From: Actinobacillus delphinicola
GTDB lineage: Bacteria > Pseudomonadota > Gammaproteobacteria > Enterobacterales > Pasteurellaceae
DNA: 64,000 nt
Assembly: GCF_900638385.1 (NCBI RefSeq)
Contig: NZ_LR134510.1
Coordinates: 372,001-436,000, forward strand
Direction: 5' to 3'
Position 1 is the stretch's first letter. Every line of letters starts with the position of its first letter. The translations under genes were made by a program, and so were the position numbers. The notes under the pieces are model-generated. The model did no database searches. It saw only the letters and a program-made list of their open reading frames with translations, and was not told the DNA's origin. Shown here one piece after another: positions 18,292 through 27,439 of the stretch.

Positions 18292-20604
18292 ATGTCTCAA
18301 CTAACCGAACAACAAATTGAAGCCTGGAGAGGCTTTAAAGGTGGTGATTGGCAAAAAGAAGTTAACGTTCGTGACTTCATCCAAAAAAACTATACCCCTT
18401 ATGAAGGTGATGAAAGTTTCTTAGCAGACGCAACTGAAGCGACTACTAAGCTTTGGAACGAAGTAATGGAAAAAATTAAGGTTGAAAACCAAACTCACGA
18501 ACCTTATGACATTGATCCAAATACTCCGTCAACTATCACTTCTCATAAAGCAGGTTACATTGACCAAGCACTTGAACAAATCGTTGGTCTTCAAACTGAT
18601 GCACCATTAAAACGTGCAATCATGCCATTCGGTGGTATCCGTATGGTTAAAGGTTCTTGCGAAGTTTATGGTCGTGAATTAGATCCTGAAATTGAGCATA
18701 TCTTTACTGACTATCGTAAAACCCACAACCAAGGCGTATTTGATGTTTACACCCCAGACATCTTACGTTGCCGTAAATCAGGCGTAATCACTGGTCTTCC
18801 AGATGCTTACGGTCGTGGTCGTATCATTGGTGACTACCGTCGTATTGCTCTATACGGTATCGACTACTTAATGAAAGACAAATTTGCGCAATTCAAATCT
18901 TTACAAAGCAAATTAGAAGCTGGCGAAGATTTACAAATGACTATTCAATTGCGTGAAGAAATCGCAGAACAACATCGTGCATTAGGACAAATGAAAGAAA
19001 TGGCAGCATCTTACGGTTGCGATATTTCTGGTCCTGCACAAAACGCAAAAGAAGCAATCCAATGGACTTACTTCGGTTACTTAGCAGCTGTTAAATCACA
19101 AAACGGTGCTGCAATGTCTTTCGGCCGTACTTCTACTTTCTTAGACATCTACATTGAACGTGATTTACGTGAAGGCACATTAACAGAAAAAGAAGCTCAA
19201 GAATTAATGGATCACTTAGTAATGAAACTCCGTATGGTTCGTTTCTTACGTACTCCAGAATACGATCAATTATTCTCAGGCGACCCAATCTGGGCAACTG
19301 AAAGTCTTGGTGGTATGGGCTTAGACGGACGTACTTTAGTAACTAAAAATACATTCCGTATGTTAAATACCCTTTACACCATGGGTCCATCTCCAGAACC
19401 AAACTTAACTATCCTTTGGTCTGAAAAATTACCAGAAGCATTCAAACGTTTCTGTGCGAAAGTTTCTATTGACACTTCATCAGTTCAATACGAAAACGAT
19501 GACTTAATGCGTCCAGACTTCAACAGCGATGACTACGCAATTGCTTGTTGTGTAAGCCCAATGGTTGTTGGTAAACAAATGCAATTCTTCGGTGCGCGCG
19601 CAAACTTAGCGAAAACTATGCTTTACGCAATCAACGGTGGTCGCGATGAAAAATCTGGTGCACAAATCGGTCCTAAATCTGAACCTATCTTAGATGAAGT
19701 TTTAGATTACGATAAAGTAATGGCACGTATGGATGAATTCATGGATTGGTTAGCAACTCAATATGTAACTGCGCTAAACTGCATCCACTTCATGCACGAT
19801 AAATATGCTTATGAAGCAGCATTAATGGCATTACACGATCGCGATGTATTCCGTACAATGGCTTGCGGTATCGCAGGACTTTCTGTTGCAGCTGACTCAC
19901 TTTCTGCAATCAAATACGCAAAAGTTAAACCAGTTCGTGGCGACATCAAAGACAAAGACGGTAATGTCGTTGCTGAAAACATGGCATTAGACTTCGAAAT
20001 CGAAGGCGAATATCCACAATTCGGTAACAATGACCCACGTGTTGACGAAATCGCTTGCGACTTAGTTGAACGTTTCATGAAAAAAATTCAAAAACACCCA
20101 ACTTACCGCAATGCAGTGCCAACTCAATCTGTATTAACCATCACTTCTAACGTAGTGTACGGTAAAAAAACAGGTAACACCCCAGATGGTCGTCAAGCTG
20201 GTGCACCATTCGGTCCAGGTGCTAACCCAATGCACGGTCGTGACCAAAAAGGTGCGGTAGCGTCATTAACTTCTGTGGCTAAACTTCCATTTGCTTACGC
20301 GAAAGATGGTATTTCTTATACTTTCTCTATCGTTCCAAATGCGTTAGGTAAAGACATCGAAGCACAAAAACGCAACCTTGCGGGCTTAATGGATGGTTAC
20401 TTCCACCACGAAGCAACAATCGAAGGTGGTCAACACTTGAACGTTAACGTATTAAACCGTGAAACTTTATTAGACGCGGTTGAACACCCTGAAAAATATC
20501 CACAATTAACTATTCGTGTTTCAGGTTACGCAGTACGTTTCAACTCATTAACCCCTGAACAACAACGCGACGTTATCACTCGTACTTTCACTGAAAGCCT
20601 ATAA
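18292..20604 (+). CDS. pflB: Pyruvate formate-lyase
   Basis: PflB converts pyruvate and CoA to formate and acetyl-CoA by a glycyl-radical mechanism. The 770-residue protein has the paired active-site cysteines in IACCVSPM (residues 419-420) and the C-terminal glycyl radical motif [12 protein letters not shown] with Gly745. Ribosome site AGGAG precedes the ATG. Codon use is strongly biased (GGT, CGT, AAC), as for a highly expressed gene. A strong terminator follows. The activating enzyme gene pflA, usually next door, is not in the window. Confidence 0.98.
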   Translation: MSQLTEQQIEAWRGFKGGDWQKEVNVRDFIQKNYTPYEGDESFLADATEATTKLWNEVMEKIKVENQTHEPYDIDPNTPSTITSHKAGYIDQALEQIVGLQTDAPLKRAIMPFGGIRMVKGSCEVYGRELDPEIEHIFTDYRKTHNQGVFDVYTPDILRCRKSGVITGLPDAYGRGRIIGDYRRIALYGIDYLMKDKFAQFKSLQSKLEAGEDLQMTIQLREEIAEQHRALGQMKEMAASYGCDISGPAQNAKEAIQWTYFGYLAAVKSQNGAAMSFGRTSTFLDIYIERDLREGTLTEKEAQELMDHLVMKLRMVRFLRTPEYDQLFSGDPIWATESLGGMGLDGRTLVTKNTFRMLNTLYTMGPSPEPNLTILWSEKLPEAFKRFCAKVSIDTSSVQYENDDLMRPDFNSDDYAIACCVSPMVVGKQMQFFGARANLAKTMLYAINGGRDEKSGAQIGPKSEPILDEVLDYDKVMARMDEFMDWLATQYVTALNCIHFMHDKYAYEAALMALHDRDVFRTMACGIAGLSVAADSLSAIKYAKVKPVRGDIKDKDGNVVAENMALDFEIEGEYPQFGNNDPRVDEIACDLVERFMKKIQKHPTYRNAVPTQSVLTITSNVVYGKKTGNTPDGRQAGAPFGPGANPMHGRDQKGAVASLTSVAKLPFAYAKDGISYTFSIVPNALGKDIEAQKRNLAGLMDGYFHHEATIEGGQHLNVNVLNRETLLDAVEHPEKYPQLTIRVSGYAVRFNSLTPEQQRDVITRTFTESL

Positions 20605-20624
20605 TTGATAACTCACGTTTAATA

Positions 20625-20657
20625 AAAAACCCTCGTGCAAACGGGGGTTTTTGTTTT
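20625..20657 (+). terminator. Terminator of pflB
   Basis: AAAACCCTCG / CGGGGGTTTT stem with a six-base loop, followed by TTTTTGTTTTTTTT. Confidence 0.93.
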
Positions 20658-20670
20658 TTTTAAATAAAAA

Positions 20671-20700
20671 ATCACGCCTCGATTTTCGGAAATTTTTATG
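20671..20700 (+). repeat. Copy of the dispersed 30-bp element, forward half of an inverted pair
   Basis: ATCACGCCTCGATTTTCG then GAAATTTTTATG. It faces a reverse copy at 20718-20747; together they can fold into a long hairpin between the convergent pflB and lipoprotein genes. Confidence 0.92.
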
Positions 20701-20717
20701 ACTTTTATTAAAAAACA

Positions 20718-20747
20718 CATAAATTTAAACGAAAATGGGGGCGTGAT
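20718..20747 (-). repeat. Copy of the dispersed 30-bp element, reverse half of an inverted pair
   Basis: The reverse complement reads ATCACGCCCCCATTTTCG then TTTAAATTTATG. After the pair, the minus strand runs into ATTTTTTATTTAAAAAAA, so the pair could terminate transcription of the lipoprotein gene. Confidence 0.92.
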
Positions 20748-20785
20748 TTTATAAAAACGGAAAATAATTCTTTATAAGTAATTTA

Positions 20786-21235
20786 TTAGCCTCCGTTAGC
20801 TTCTATATAAGCATTTCTTTGTAAAATACTTTCTCTTTCTTCTATTTTTTCTTGATCTTCTCTATTGTAATCCTGAACCTTCTCATAAATTACTGGCTTA
20901 CATTTACTATCATAAATAGTAATATCATCCCCATTGATACTTCCTATTTTATCTCCACCACGAGTAAAGTAATCTCCCATAGTAATAAACTTATCTTTTA
21001 CCAATTTAACCCCAGTTCTCTTTCTTATAGAACCACAGTGCATATTTTCAATAAAAAGAAATTCTTTATCATCTTGATATCGTCCTTCATTTAATACATC
21101 AAGTATTTGTTTCGGGTTATCTGAATTTACATATTTTCCCGCAATATTAGTATTATCATGGCATGCGGTTAATACCGCAGTGGCTAAAATTGGTGTGGTG
21201 ATGGTTAAGCCTTTTAAAAGATGTTTGAAGTGCAT
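20786..21235 (-). CDS. Small predicted lipoprotein, unknown function
   Basis: The 149-residue product has a basic start, a hydrophobic stretch and a lipobox LTAC with the lipidated Cys at residue 25, so it should be exported and anchored in a membrane. The mature part is charged and polar, with two further Cys residues (in MHCGS and DSKCK) that could form a disulfide. It ends in an acidic, probably helical tail. I recognise no family. It is a single-gene unit flanked on both sides by inverted pairs of the dispersed 30-bp element. Confidence 0.75.
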   Translation of the reverse strand: MHFKHLLKGLTITTPILATAVLTACHDNTNIAGKYVNSDNPKQILDVLNEGRYQDDKEFLFIENMHCGSIRKRTGVKLVKDKFITMGDYFTRGGDKIGSINGDDITIYDSKCKPVIYEKVQDYNREDQEKIEERESILQRNAYIEANGG

Positions 21236-21468
21236 TTTTTCTTCCTATCGTGTTGTTTTCATTTCTCAGCGGATAACCGCTGAGCCTTTGCTTAAAGCTT
21301 ACGGATTGTACAAAAAAAAACAAAATAGCTATTTTTTATTAACAGGTCGAACCGCTATTGATTTTGTATGAATTCTGAACTTTTATTACGAATGAGCAGC
21401 CTGAATAAACCTTTAAAGCGTTTTGGAAATAAAATTGAGACAGGATAGGAAAATTTAAGCACAAAAAA

Positions 21469-21514
21469 TCACGCCCCGAAAATCGTAAAAATTTTTACGA
21501 AAATTGGGGCGTGA
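21469..21514. repeat. Palindromic inverted pair of the dispersed 30-bp element
   Basis: A forward copy beginning ATCACGCCCCGAAAATCG and a reverse copy ending GGGGCGTGAT abut and share CGTAAAAATTTTTACG in the middle, so the whole 46 bases can form one hairpin. On the minus strand it is followed by TTTTTTG and lies 25 bases after the hflC stop, so it probably terminates hflKC. Nothing else is seen in the 304-base gap from 21236 to 21539. Confidence 0.92.
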
Positions 21515-21539
21515 TTCGTTATTTTGACAAATAACCTAA

Positions 21540-22448
21540 TTACTTCGCGGCTGCCATATCTGCATCAGGATTTTGCATATATTTGAAAAAATCACCTTTT
21601 TGTGGGTTCACCACCATCAAGTTATTGTGATTTTTGAAGGCTTGTTGGTAAGCCTGCATGCTACGGATAAAGCTAAAGTAATCTGGATATTTACTAAAAG
21701 CATCGGTGTAAAGTTTAGCTGCTTGAGCATCCCCTTCCCCACGCAATTCAAGTGCGGTTTTATTTGCTTGAGCAAGAATTACGGTTACTTTACGATCCAC
21801 ATCAGCTTGAATAAATGCCGCCTTTTCTTTACCTTCACTGCGGTGTTCACGTGCCACTGCGTCACGTTCTGCACGCATGCGTTGGTAAATTGATGCCGAT
21901 ACTTCGTCTGGTAAATTAATTTGTTTAACACGAACATCAATCACTTGGATACCTAAATCAGATGTACTATCTGGTCCAGTATTTAAGGCTTTTTTCGCAT
22001 CTGCCATTAATTCACCACGTGTGCCTGAAACGATATCTTGAATCGTACGAGAACCGATTTCAGAACGTAGGCGATCATTCACTTTACGGCGTAATAAATT
22101 TGATGCTTGATTATAATCGCCACCACCTGTTGCGGTATAGAAACGACCAAAATTGCTAATACGCCATTTTACATAAGAATCAACCAGCAGATCCTTTTTC
22201 TCAACTGTCACGAAGCGGTCTGCCGTATCGCCTAAAGTTTGAATACGTGCATCTAAGATCTTCATTTGATCAATAAACGGAAGTTTAAAATGTAATCCTG
22301 GTTGATAAACTTCAACTTGGTTTTCTGCATTACGCTGAACTTTACCGAAACGTACCATGATTCCACGCGTACCTTCCTGTACTTCTACGACACTCGAATA
22401 AAGTAGGATTAATACTAAGACAATCAAGCTAGGTACTAATTTACGCAT
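21540..22448 (-). CDS. hflC: FtsH-regulating membrane protein HflC
   Basis: HflC is an SPFH/prohibitin-family protein that forms, with HflK, a large cage around the FtsH protease. The 302-residue protein has an N-terminal membrane anchor (LIVLVLILLYSSVVEV) and the SPFH domain (GTRGIMVRFGKV...QPGLHFKLPFIDQ), followed by a long helical segment. Its ATG overlaps the hflK stop in a TAATG junction, so translation is coupled. FtsH itself is encoded further along this window. Confidence 0.96.
   Translation of the reverse strand: MRKLVPSLIVLVLILLYSSVVEVQEGTRGIMVRFGKVQRNAENQVEVYQPGLHFKLPFIDQMKILDARIQTLGDTADRFVTVEKKDLLVDSYVKWRISNFGRFYTATGGGDYNQASNLLRRKVNDRLRSEIGSRTIQDIVSGTRGELMADAKKALNTGPDSTSDLGIQVIDVRVKQINLPDEVSASIYQRMRAERDAVAREHRSEGKEKAAFIQADVDRKVTVILAQANKTALELRGEGDAQAAKLYTDAFSKYPDYFSFIRSMQAYQQAFKNHNNLMVVNPQKGDFFKYMQNPDADMAAAK
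21750..21758 (+). other. Haemophilus-type uptake signal core
   Basis: Exact AAGTGCGGT followed by TTTATTT, which also fits the first AT tract of the extended uptake signal. It lies inside hflC. Confidence 0.75.
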
Positions 22449-23656
22449 TAGTTAAATCTCCCTTTTCTATCTGAATAGATATTAAATGTCCCATCAGAAT
22501 CCGATGTAGTAACGACTTTTTTCTCCAAAGCAGGTGTATCTGCATGCGTCACCACAACAGATTTTTGTTCTGCTTTTTTAGGTGCAGTTTTCATGGTTTC
22601 CATCAGTTTATTTAACGGTAATATATTTAACGCATTACTATTATCCATCACAACTTTTGGTGTTTCCGCCATAATTTTTTCCATGGTTTGGAGATAAATA
22701 CGTTCACGTAAAAGTTTTGGATTTGCTAAATATTCTGGCAATAGACGTTGATAACGCTCTACTTCACCTTGTGCATTTAAGACAACCTGTTCTTTATATG
22801 CATTTGCGCTTTGGACGATTTGTTGCGCTTCACCACGTGCAATTGGTGCTTTCGCACGGGCATAAGCCTCTGCCTCGCGGATATAACGTTGTTCGTCTTC
22901 TTGTGCTTTGATCGCGTCATCAAACGCAGCTTTCACTTCTTCAGGTGGACGTGCTGACTGGAAGTTCACGTCTAAAATCTCAAGCCCCATATTGTAAGGT
23001 TTAATGATTTGTTCAATCGCTTTCCAAGTTTTTTCACGTACAACGCTACGACCTGTTGTTAAAATTTCGTCCATATTCATGTTACCGATCACATAACGTA
23101 ATGCACTATCTGTCGCTTGCATTAGGCTTTCATTTGGATTGGTCACACTAAAGAGATATTTAGCTGGATCTTCAACTCGATATTGGACAGTCATTGCGAC
23201 TTTAACCATATTTTCATCTTGCGTAAGCATTGAGCCTGATGTATGTAGTTCTTTTACTTGCTCAACATTAACCGGAATAACACGGTCAATAAAAGTTGGT
23301 TTCCAGTTTAATCCTGGTTGAACTACTCCATCTAATTTACCAAATTGTAAAACAACCCCGCGGTCAGCCTCTTTAATTGTATAAAAACCGCTTGCACCCC
23401 AAATTCCTACCGCAACCACAATCGCTGCGGGAATAATTTTTTTCCAATTCAATGGGGACGCATTAGATGAGCGTGGTGTTTTATTGCCTCGTCCGCCACT
23501 ACCTAATTTTTTTAGTAGATTATTGAACATTTCTTCTAAATCGGGAGGCGATTGTTCTTGATTACCTTGTCCATTCTGCTGTGGGCGTTGGTTACCATTC
23601 GGTTTTTGTTCACCTGGCTTGCTCCACGGATCCTGGTCTGAATTGTTCATTGACAT
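22448..23656 (-). CDS. hflK: FtsH-regulating membrane protein HflK
   Basis: Partner of HflC. The 402-residue protein has a cytoplasmic Gly/Gln/Asn-rich N-terminus (MNNSDQDPWSKPGEQ, a typical HflK start), one membrane segment (IIPAAIVVAVGIWGASGFY) and an SPFH domain (GVVLQFGKLDGVVQPGLNWKPTFIDRV). GGAGA lies 6 bases before the first ATG at 23656; a second ATG two codons later is possible. The usual upstream partners hfq-hflX are not here: the next gene is the divergent uup. Confidence 0.96.
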   Translation of the reverse strand: MSMNNSDQDPWSKPGEQKPNGNQRPQQNGQGNQEQSPPDLEEMFNNLLKKLGSGGRGNKTPRSSNASPLNWKKIIPAAIVVAVGIWGASGFYTIKEADRGVVLQFGKLDGVVQPGLNWKPTFIDRVIPVNVEQVKELHTSGSMLTQDENMVKVAMTVQYRVEDPAKYLFSVTNPNESLMQATDSALRYVIGNMNMDEILTTGRSVVREKTWKAIEQIIKPYNMGLEILDVNFQSARPPEEVKAAFDDAIKAQEDEQRYIREAEAYARAKAPIARGEAQQIVQSANAYKEQVVLNAQGEVERYQRLLPEYLANPKLLRERIYLQTMEKIMAETPKVVMDNSNALNILPLNKLMETMKTAPKKAEQKSVVVTHADTPALEKKVVTTSDSDGTFNIYSDRKGRFN

Positions 23657-23800
23657 TCACTGTTCTCCATTGATACAAAGTCAAAAAATTGAACACTAGT
23701 CTAAACAAAATGTACGATTAAGTCTATCAAATCCGTTTAAAAATCAACGATAACTCTAACACTTTTCACCGATTGTTCTTATTAGAAAAGACCACAGTTT

Positions 23801-23811
23801 TTTGCTAGAAT
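23801..23811 (+). promoter_or_regulatory. Possible extended -10 promoter of uup
   Basis: TTTGCTAGAAT contains an extended -10 form (TGC before TAGAAT) 37 bases upstream of the uup start. The stretch GACCACAGTTTT just before it resembles a decayed uptake signal (GACCGCACTTTT). Confidence 0.4.
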
Positions 23812-23848
23812 TTGTGGATATTTTGGTATTTATTTAAAGGATAAACTT

Positions 23849-25777
23849 GTGGCATTAATTAATTTACATCAAGGCGAATTAAGCTTTGGTGATCACCCTC
23901 TCCTTGATAAAAGTGATTTATTCGTTGAACCAGGGGAACGGGTTTGTTTAGTCGGACGTAACGGTGCGGGAAAATCAACGTTGTTAAAAGTATTAGGTGG
24001 CGAAATTCAACTAGACGATGGGCAACTTATTTTTGAACAAGACTTAGTAATTTCACGCTTAGAACAAGACCCGCCACGCAATGCTGAAGGTACATTGTTT
24101 GACTATGTCGCTGAGGGTATCGGACATTTAGCCAATCTCTTAAAAAAACATCATCATATTGTCCAACAATTAGCAACCGATGCTTCTGATTCCGTATTAA
24201 AAGCATTAGAACAGGTTCAAGCTGAGATCGATCACGCTAATGGTTGGCAATTTGAACAAAAAATTAACGAAATTTTACAAAAACTCGGACTCAATGCCGA
24301 TACAGAATTAAAATCACTTTCAGGTGGTTGGTTACGTAAAGCTGCATTAGCGCGTGCTTTAGTTAGCTCGCCAGATGTTCTGCTTTTAGATGAACCGACT
24401 AACCATTTGGATGTTGAAACTATCGAATGGCTTGAAAATTTACTGATGGATTTTACAGGCAGTATCGTTTTCATTTCCCATGACCGAGCTTTCATTCGTA
24501 AAATGGCAACCCGCATTGTCGATTTAGATCGCGGTAAACTCCAATCTTATGATGAAGATTATGATAGTTATCTTCTAACCAAAGCCGATGATTTACGTGT
24601 CGAAGCACAGCAAAATGCCCTTTTTGATAAAAAATTAGCCCAAGAAGAAGCATGGATCCGCCAAGGCATTAAAGCACGTCGTACTCGTAATGAAGGGCGT
24701 GTGCGTGCATTGAAAGCCTTACGTGAAGAACGTCGCCAACGCCGTGATGTTCAGGGGAACGTAAAAATCCAATTAGATAACGCGAGCCGTAGCGGTAAGA
24801 TCGTCTTTGATGTAGAAAATCTTTGTTACGAAATTAATGGTAAAACCTTAATCAAAGATTTTACTGCCCGTATTATGCGAGGCGATAAAATCGCCTTTAT
24901 CGGTCCAAATGGTTGCGGTAAAACAACCTTGATTAAATTGCTGCTTGGTGAAATCCAACCCACAAGCGGAAGCGTACATTGTGGAACAAAACTCGATGTT
25001 GCGTACTTCGATCAATACCGTGCGAGCCTTGATCCTGAAAAAACGGTAATGGATAATGTGGCAGATGGTAAGCAAGATGTTGAAATCAATGGGGTAAAAC
25101 GTCACGTTCTTGGTTATCTTCAAGACTTCCTATTCCCTCCTAAACGTGCGATGACGCCTGTTAAAGCACTATCTGGTGGTGAACGTAATCGTTTATTATT
25201 GGCAAAAATTTTACTCAAACCGAACAATTTACTTATTCTCGATGAACCAACCAATGATTTAGACGTAGAAACTTTAGAATTACTTGAAGAATTATTAAGC
25301 GATTATCCTGGTACTCTTTTAATTGTAAGCCACGACCGTCAATTTATTGATAATACGGCAACCGAGTGCTTTATTTTTGAAGGGCAAGGCGAAATCAATA
25401 AATACGTGGGCGGGTTCTTTGATGCAAAACAGCAACAAGCAAATGTTGCTACATTAAAAGCAGCAGAAGTTGCCAAAAATACTAAAGTGAATGAACCCCA
25501 AGAAGATAATGCCAAAGTCGGAAAAGTAAAATCTACGCAAAAAGTTAAATTGAGTTATAACGAACAACGTGAGTTAGAAAAACTTCCACAATTATTAGAA
25601 GACCTTGAAGAAAAAATTACTACTCTTCAAGCTGAAATGGCTGATCCTGCCTTTTTCCAACAAGATCATACCGTAACGGATAAAAAACTTGCTGAGTTAA
25701 GCGAAGCTGAGGCAGCTCTGGAAAATGCTTTCATACGTTGGGAAGAACTCGAAGAAAAACGTAGTTTCACCCAGTAA
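23849..25777 (+). CDS. uup: ABC-F family ATPase Uup
   Basis: Uup is a soluble ABC-F protein acting on ribosomes and DNA. The 642-residue protein has two nucleotide-binding domains with Walker A GRNGAGKST (residues 36-44) and GPNGCGKTT (about 352-360), LSGG signatures and LLDEPTNHLD / ILDEPTNDLD Walker B segments. A charged C-terminal coiled coil (from about 570) is typical of Uup. The start is a GTG, with AAAGGA nine bases upstream. Similarity to E. coli Uup is strong from the first residues (RVCLVGRNGAGKSTL, RLEQDPPRN). Confidence 0.95.
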   Translation: MALINLHQGELSFGDHPLLDKSDLFVEPGERVCLVGRNGAGKSTLLKVLGGEIQLDDGQLIFEQDLVISRLEQDPPRNAEGTLFDYVAEGIGHLANLLKKHHHIVQQLATDASDSVLKALEQVQAEIDHANGWQFEQKINEILQKLGLNADTELKSLSGGWLRKAALARALVSSPDVLLLDEPTNHLDVETIEWLENLLMDFTGSIVFISHDRAFIRKMATRIVDLDRGKLQSYDEDYDSYLLTKADDLRVEAQQNALFDKKLAQEEAWIRQGIKARRTRNEGRVRALKALREERRQRRDVQGNVKIQLDNASRSGKIVFDVENLCYEINGKTLIKDFTARIMRGDKIAFIGPNGCGKTTLIKLLLGEIQPTSGSVHCGTKLDVAYFDQYRASLDPEKTVMDNVADGKQDVEINGVKRHVLGYLQDFLFPPKRAMTPVKALSGGERNRLLLAKILLKPNNLLILDEPTNDLDVETLELLEELLSDYPGTLLIVSHDRQFIDNTATECFIFEGQGEINKYVGGFFDAKQQQANVATLKAAEVAKNTKVNEPQEDNAKVGKVKSTQKVKLSYNEQRELEKLPQLLEDLEEKITTLQAEMADPAFFQQDHTVTDKKLAELSEAEAALENAFIRWEELEEKRSFTQ

Positions 25778-25790
25778 TAATACGAAAGAA

Positions 25791-25820
25791 AAAAGGTATT
25801 CATAACGAATACCTTTTTAT
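25791..25820. terminator. Bidirectional terminator between uup and the DUF1622 pair
   Basis: Stem GGTATTC / GAATACC with loop ATAAC, flanked by A-rich sequence on the left and CTTTTTATTT on the right. It serves the convergent units on either side. Confidence 0.85.
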
Positions 25821-25822
25821 TT

Positions 25823-26152
25823 CTATCGTTCTTTTAATTCTTTTAGTTCAGTACCTAAAAAAACACGTGTGCTTACTCGAAGACAAACCGTACCAGCTAA
25901 CCATGCAATCTGTGAAAAACTAGGATGCATAATAGATACTAGCGCAAAAGAACAAATTAAAAATTCAAGTCCAAATAAAAAATATTGGCCAATTGCAAAA
26001 CGTAGCACTAGCATTTTATGCCAATCAAAAACAACTCCTTTCGCACGCTCCATCAGAAACCAAATTAATTCACGTATCAATCCATATATCATGACTACTA
26101 CACACATTAGTTGCAGGAGGTCACTGATAATTTTGATAACCGTATGAACCAT
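25823..26152 (-). CDS. DUF1622-type membrane protein, second of a tandem pair
   Basis: The 109-residue protein has about three hydrophobic helices and the pattern R.AIGQYFLFGLEFLICSFALVSIMHPS....WLAGTVCLRVSTRVFLGTELKE, which I recognise as DUF1622 (small membrane proteins of unknown role). It starts 3 bases after the stop of its paralogue, so the two are co-transcribed. Function is unknown. The tandem arrangement suggests a hetero-oligomer in the inner membrane, which is inference only. Confidence 0.75.
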   Translation of the reverse strand: MVHTVIKIISDLLQLMCVVVMIYGLIRELIWFLMERAKGVVFDWHKMLVLRFAIGQYFLFGLEFLICSFALVSIMHPSFSQIAWLAGTVCLRVSTRVFLGTELKELKER

Positions 26153-26155
26153 ATT

Positions 26156-26542
26156 TTATTCCGATACCGTATCTTTAGGCGAATGTACTCCCAAATGAAC
26201 TTTACGAGCGCTTTCAATTTCTTTATTTAAGAAAAAAGAAATAACCGTACGGATAACGACAATCGCACCTAATACAATTAAATCACGATAAGATGGGTTT
26301 AAAATCGTTTCTAAAATATCCGCACAAATCAGAATTTCTAAACTTAACAAAATATATGTCCCTAAATTAGTTTTAGCGACCATCAGATGTTCCACTGCTT
26401 CAGCACGGATTTTTGCTGTAAATTCAATACGGATAAATTTTTGGCTTACTAAAATAACACCCCAAAGCAGTACAATAATAGATACAACATCAATAGCATA
26501 AATACATAGATTTAAAACAAACTTAAAATTTTCATCAATCAT
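26156..26542 (-). CDS. DUF1622-type membrane protein, first of a tandem pair
   Basis: The 128-residue protein shows the same family pattern more clearly: an N-terminal helix (IDVVSIIVLLWGVILVS), then KTNLGTYILLSLEILICADILETILNPSYRDLIVLGAIVVIRTVISFFLNKEIE. The Gly/Leu-Glu-x-Leu-Ile-Cys segment within the membrane is shared with the downstream paralogue. It occupies the place where pcm-nlpD-rpoS follow surE in enterobacteria. No function can be assigned. Confidence 0.8.
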   Translation of the reverse strand: MIDENFKFVLNLCIYAIDVVSIIVLLWGVILVSQKFIRIEFTAKIRAEAVEHLMVAKTNLGTYILLSLEILICADILETILNPSYRDLIVLGAIVVIRTVISFFLNKEIESARKVHLGVHSPKDTVSE

Positions 26543-26634
26543 AATTTAGCCTTCTTCACTTATAAAACTCTATCCCTTCCAAATTATATCTATTTACAAG
26601 CAAAATAATAGTCTATTTTACAACCATGTTTTAA

Positions 26635-26663
26635 TAAAAAAGGATATCATCTGATACCCTTTT
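26635..26663 (-). terminator. Terminator of the ftsB-to-surE unit
   Basis: Stem AAAAGG-ATATCA / TGATAC-CCTTTT with one internal mismatch, 23 bases after the surE stop, followed on the minus strand by TTTTTATT. Confidence 0.75.
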
Positions 26664-26686
26664 CTGATTTTAAATCTATAAAAAAA

Positions 26687-27439
26687 TTATTCTTTTAATA
26701 ACCATTCACTGACTTGAGTTAATGATTGATATGCTGTCATATCTGGCTGAATTGGAGTAATGGAGACAAATCCATTTTCAACGGCACAAAAATCTGTTCC
26801 ATCTTCACAATCTTTCGGCTCACCTGGTGCGCCAATCCAATATACTTTATCACCACGTGGATCTTCCGTCGCAATAATCTGAGCGGCTGAAGAGCGAGCC
26901 CCTAAGCGACATACTTTAATTCCTTTAATTTGATCGCGTGGTAAATCAGGCACATTAATATTTAGAATTTCTTGCGGTTTTAGCACATCTTTTGGGGCTT
27001 TTTGTAAAAGTTCCGCCACAATCTGTGCAGCCGTAGCATAATGTTTATCACCAACTAATGATACCGCAATTGCTGGTAATCCAAGATGACGACCTTCCAA
27101 CGCTGCGGCAACAGTACCCGAATAAAGTACATCATCACCTAAATTTGCACCGTGATTAATCCCTGATACCACCACATCTACTTTTTCAGTTAAAAAGCCG
27201 TTTAGAGCTAAATGGACACAATCTGCTGGCGTCCCATTTAAACAATAATCATCATTACCCATATTTTGCGGACGTAATGGATTGGTAAGTGTTAATGAAC
27301 CTGAGGCTGCACTACGGTTGCGATCTGGCGCAAAAATAGTGACTTTAGCAAATTTACGTAATTCTTTTGCTAAAGTTTGAATACCTTCAGCACGAATACC
27401 ATCATCATTAGACAGTAAAATATGTAATTTATTATTCAT
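26687..27439 (-). CDS. surE: 5'/3'-nucleotidase SurE
   Basis: SurE is a metal-dependent phosphatase acting on nucleoside monophosphates. The 250-residue protein has the N-terminal metal-binding SNDDG (residues 9-13), [14 protein letters not shown], the NGTPADCV loop and [23 protein letters not shown], all hallmarks of the family. It starts immediately after the truD stop with no gap. Unlike in E. coli, no pcm, nlpD or rpoS follows. Confidence 0.96.
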   Translation of the reverse strand: MNNKLHILLSNDDGIRAEGIQTLAKELRKFAKVTIFAPDRNRSAASGSLTLTNPLRPQNMGNDDYCLNGTPADCVHLALNGFLTEKVDVVVSGINHGANLGDDVLYSGTVAAALEGRHLGLPAIAVSLVGDKHYATAAQIVAELLQKAPKDVLKPQEILNINVPDLPRDQIKGIKVCRLGARSSAAQIIATEDPRGDKVYWIGAPGEPKDCEDGTDFCAVENGFVSITPIQPDMTAYQSLTQVSEWLLKE

